From: Pseudoalteromonas luteoviolacea B = ATCC 29581 | GTDB lineage: Bacteria > Pseudomonadota > Gammaproteobacteria > Enterobacterales > Alteromonadaceae | Direction: 5' to 3' | Length of the DNA: 41,872 bases | Assembly (NCBI GenBank): GCA_000333235.1 | Contig: CAPN01000035.1 | Coordinates: 1-41,872, forward strand | Shown: piece after piece, positions 40,382 through 41,872 of the stretch | Layout: the number at the start of each line of letters is the position of its first letter | How positions within the stretch are numbered: position 1 is the first letter of the stretch | Position numbers and translations under genes: made by a program | Notes under the pieces: model-generated | Seen by the model: the letters and a program-made list of their open reading frames with translations, nothing else | Database searches by the model: none | What the model was told of the DNA's origin: nothing

Positions 40382-41191
40382 ATGCCTGAATTACCAGAAG
40401 TTGAAGTAAGCCGATTAGGGATCCGCCCACACGTCGAAAACCAATTGGTTGTAGATGTTAAAATACATAACCCAAACTTACGTTGGCCTGTTCCAGAAGA
40501 GGTAAGATCTTTGATTGGTCAGGTAATCGACAGTGTTGAACGACGTGCAAAATACCTTCTATTAAATAGTCATGTCGGTAGTATGATCCTGCATTTAGGC
40601 ATGTCCGGAAACTTGCGCGTTGTGCCTGTCACTGAAGCTCTTAAAAAACATGACCATATTGAGATTCATTTTGATAATGGTCTAGCGCTGCGTTTAAACG
40701 ATCCAAGACGATTCGGTGCGTGTTTGTGGCAGGAAAAGGGCGTATCGCATGCTGTACTCCAAAAGCTTGGTCCTGAGCCTTTAACTGAAGCATTTACTGC
40801 AAAGCATTTATATGAATGTTCTCGTGGTAAAAAAGTGGCGGTAAAGCAATTTATTATGGATAACCATGTAGTCGTTGGTGTTGGTAACATTTATGCTAAT
40901 GAATCATTGTTCAAAGCAGGGATCCACCCAAAATGTGAAGCAGGAAAAGTCTCATTGGCACGTTTTCAGCGACTCACCCCGATAATTAAAGAAACACTTG
41001 CAGCGGCTATCAAACAAGGCGGTACAACGTTAAAAGACTTTGCTCAAAGTGATGGAAAGCCCGGATACTTTGCTCAAGAGCTCTTGGTATATGGTCGTAA
41101 AGGCCAACCTTGTGTAACGTGTTTTACTGAACTGACTGAGATTCGTTTAGGGCAACGCAGTACCGTTTTTTGTAAACGATGCCAACGTTAA
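40382..41191 (+). CDS. mutM: MutM (Fpg) formamidopyrimidine-DNA glycosylase
   Basis: The enzyme removes 8-oxoguanine and formamidopyrimidines from DNA and cleaves the abasic strand. The catalytic N-terminus [14 protein letters not shown] has the active proline and glutamate exposed after methionine removal. Other hallmarks are RRAKYLLL (active lysine), [35 protein letters not shown] (H2TH region) and [22 protein letters not shown]. The C-terminal zinc finger is [24 protein letters not shown]. The length of 269 residues is standard. It is the second gene after the small membrane protein. The stop codon lies in the loop of a 9-bp hairpin (41176-41204) that lacks a T run. Confidence 0.98.
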   Translation: MPELPEVEVSRLGIRPHVENQLVVDVKIHNPNLRWPVPEEVRSLIGQVIDSVERRAKYLLLNSHVGSMILHLGMSGNLRVVPVTEALKKHDHIEIHFDNGLALRLNDPRRFGACLWQEKGVSHAVLQKLGPEPLTEAFTAKHLYECSRGKKVAVKQFIMDNHVVVGVGNIYANESLFKAGIHPKCEAGKVSLARFQRLTPIIKETLAAAIKQGGTTLKDFAQSDGKPGYFAQELLVYGRKGQPCVTCFTELTEIRLGQRSTVFCKRCQR

Positions 41192-41335
41192 AGAATGGCA
41201 TCGTAAGAGAATTAACGGAGTCATCAAGGTGCTTTTACACCCACCTTAGAGTACGCAGTTTTCTGACTTTTCACTATTAAACTCATGGGCCCTATATAAA
41301 ATAACTATTTTAGGTCTAAATTTCTTTTAGACAAT

Positions 41336-41370
41336 CACAGCTCGATTTTACTTGCTTAAGCTGTGTTTTT
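41336..41370 (+). terminator. Likely terminator downstream of mutM
   Basis: CACAGCT (41336-41342) pairs with AGCTGTG (41359-41365) around a 16-base loop, with five T residues directly after. It lies 145 bases beyond mutM and before the rrn promoters. Confidence 0.55.
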
Positions 41371-41704
41371 AGTCGCGTAGTGAGAAAGTTATCAAAGAGC
41401 CTAATAGAGTGTTCAGAGTGGCATTTAAAATCCAGCGTTGCTGCGCTTCAATGTCCAGTTGTGTATGAGATGCGGTACAAACCATAAATGCAGAAAAGCT
41501 TAGTAAAATGATTAGTAAGATGGTTTTTTAATTTCAAAGTGCTGTTTAAGATTATTGATACACATATGAGGCTTGTGAAAGCCAAAAAAGTTTAAACTTA
41601 GTGAAGTTAATGTACAGTTTATAGTCATTAAACCATGTTTTTATGGCTTTTAGCCTGTTTTTTGCTCGAACGATCTGTTTTTCGAGTTTTTCTTTAAAAA
41701 ACGC

Positions 41705-41740
41705 TTGATCATTTTTTTTAGCTCTCTATAATGCGCTCCC
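41705..41740 (+). promoter_or_regulatory. rrn P1-type promoter
   Basis: TTGATC (41705-41710), a 16-base spacer and a consensus TATAAT (41727-41732) are followed by the discriminator GCGCTCCC and then ACTGACACGGCA. The TATAATGCGC and ACTGACACGG strings match E. coli rrn P1 promoters almost exactly. The upstream 60 bases are rich in A and T runs, like an UP element. An rRNA operon is expected to the right. Confidence 0.85.
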
Positions 41741-41837
41741 ACTGACACGGCAGACGACGCAACAAAGCGAAATCAACCAGTCAGTTGAGTCGAGTAAAAC
41801 TTAACGCTGAGCTTCAAACGAAAATCAAAATTAAGTG

Positions 41838-41872
41838 TTGACAAAAAAACTGGATGACGTAAGATGCGCATC
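41838..41872 (+). promoter_or_regulatory. rrn P2-type promoter
   Basis: TTGACA (41838-41843, consensus) and TAAGAT (41860-41865) are spaced by 16 bases, followed by the G+C-rich GCGCATC. It lies about 130 bases after the P1-like promoter, close to the E. coli P1-P2 spacing. The downstream leader is beyond the window. Confidence 0.8.

Larger units (their letters stand above)
41192..41872. other. 681-base region without a confident gene, leading to an rRNA operon
   Basis: After mutM there are two hairpins and a plus-strand terminator (41336-41370). Next comes a weak minus-strand small open frame broken by a six-A run (41565-41369). The tail is AT-rich and holds tandem rrn-like promoters from 41705 to the end. 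No complete confident protein gene is visible. Confidence 0.55.

Overview
The window looks like a chromosomal segment of a marine gammaproteobacterium of the Alteromonadales type (Shewanella / Pseudoalteromonas-like). This rests on gene content and local order: radC–rpmB–rpmG–mutM, coaBC next to slmA, rimB–rimK, recQ followed by a small DUF3630-like gene, a Mn-dependent DHH-family pyrophosphatase, a dimeric MazG-type dUTPase, and E. coli-like tandem rrn promoters at the right edge. The genus cannot be fixed from the sequence alone.

Bases 1 to about 11757 are the right-hand part of a mobile genomic island. Its right end is a 3' fragment of a tRNA-Arg(CCG) gene (anticodon arm, T arm, acceptor strand and CCA) with no 5' half, as left by tyrosine-recombinase integration into a tRNA. 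The integrase and left end are not in the window. The island holds an AlpA-like excisionase/regulator and a RepA-like hexameric-helicase gene. Its cargo is a restriction locus: an HTH-fused cytosine-5 methyltransferase followed by a PD-(D/E)xK nuclease, divergent from an McrB-like AAA+ motor and a LlaJI/McrC-like nuclease. Further left are a 490-codon unrecognised protein (two HTH segments, split CxxC pairs, a degenerate nuclease-like region) and a plus-strand cluster with a WYL-like regulator, a five-helix membrane protein and two unknown small proteins. Large dyads mark the switch points: a concentric operator-like dyad at 1669-1711, a 16-bp perfect hairpin at 3692-3735 and a 46-bp perfect palindrome at 8973-9018.

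From 11.8 to 26.9 kb is ordinary backbone: a ZntB-like transporter, a three-repeat fasciclin lipoprotein with a candidate ECF11 (RpoE/ChrR-type) promoter, rimB–rimK with a small MscS-like channel, an Omp85/TamA-like protein, recQ plus a small partner, a thioesterase, rarD, dgkA, a two-domain VOC protein, an SDR, an unknown gene, dUTPase, a globin and a DksA/TraR-type zinc-finger protein. Three related hairpin repeats lie between 25.7 and 27.0 kb.

From 27 to 35 kb are a secreted GH97 glycosidase, a cupredoxin-like protein translationally coupled to an outer-membrane barrel protein, and an operon of an orphan NMT1/SsuA-like lipoprotein plus a hybrid sensor kinase. From 35 to 41.2 kb is the conserved housekeeping block slmA, coaBC, radC, rpmB, rpmG, ppaC, a small membrane protein and mutM. 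The last 150 bases carry tandem promoters matching the E. coli rrn P1–P2 layout, so an rRNA operon very probably begins just beyond the right edge.
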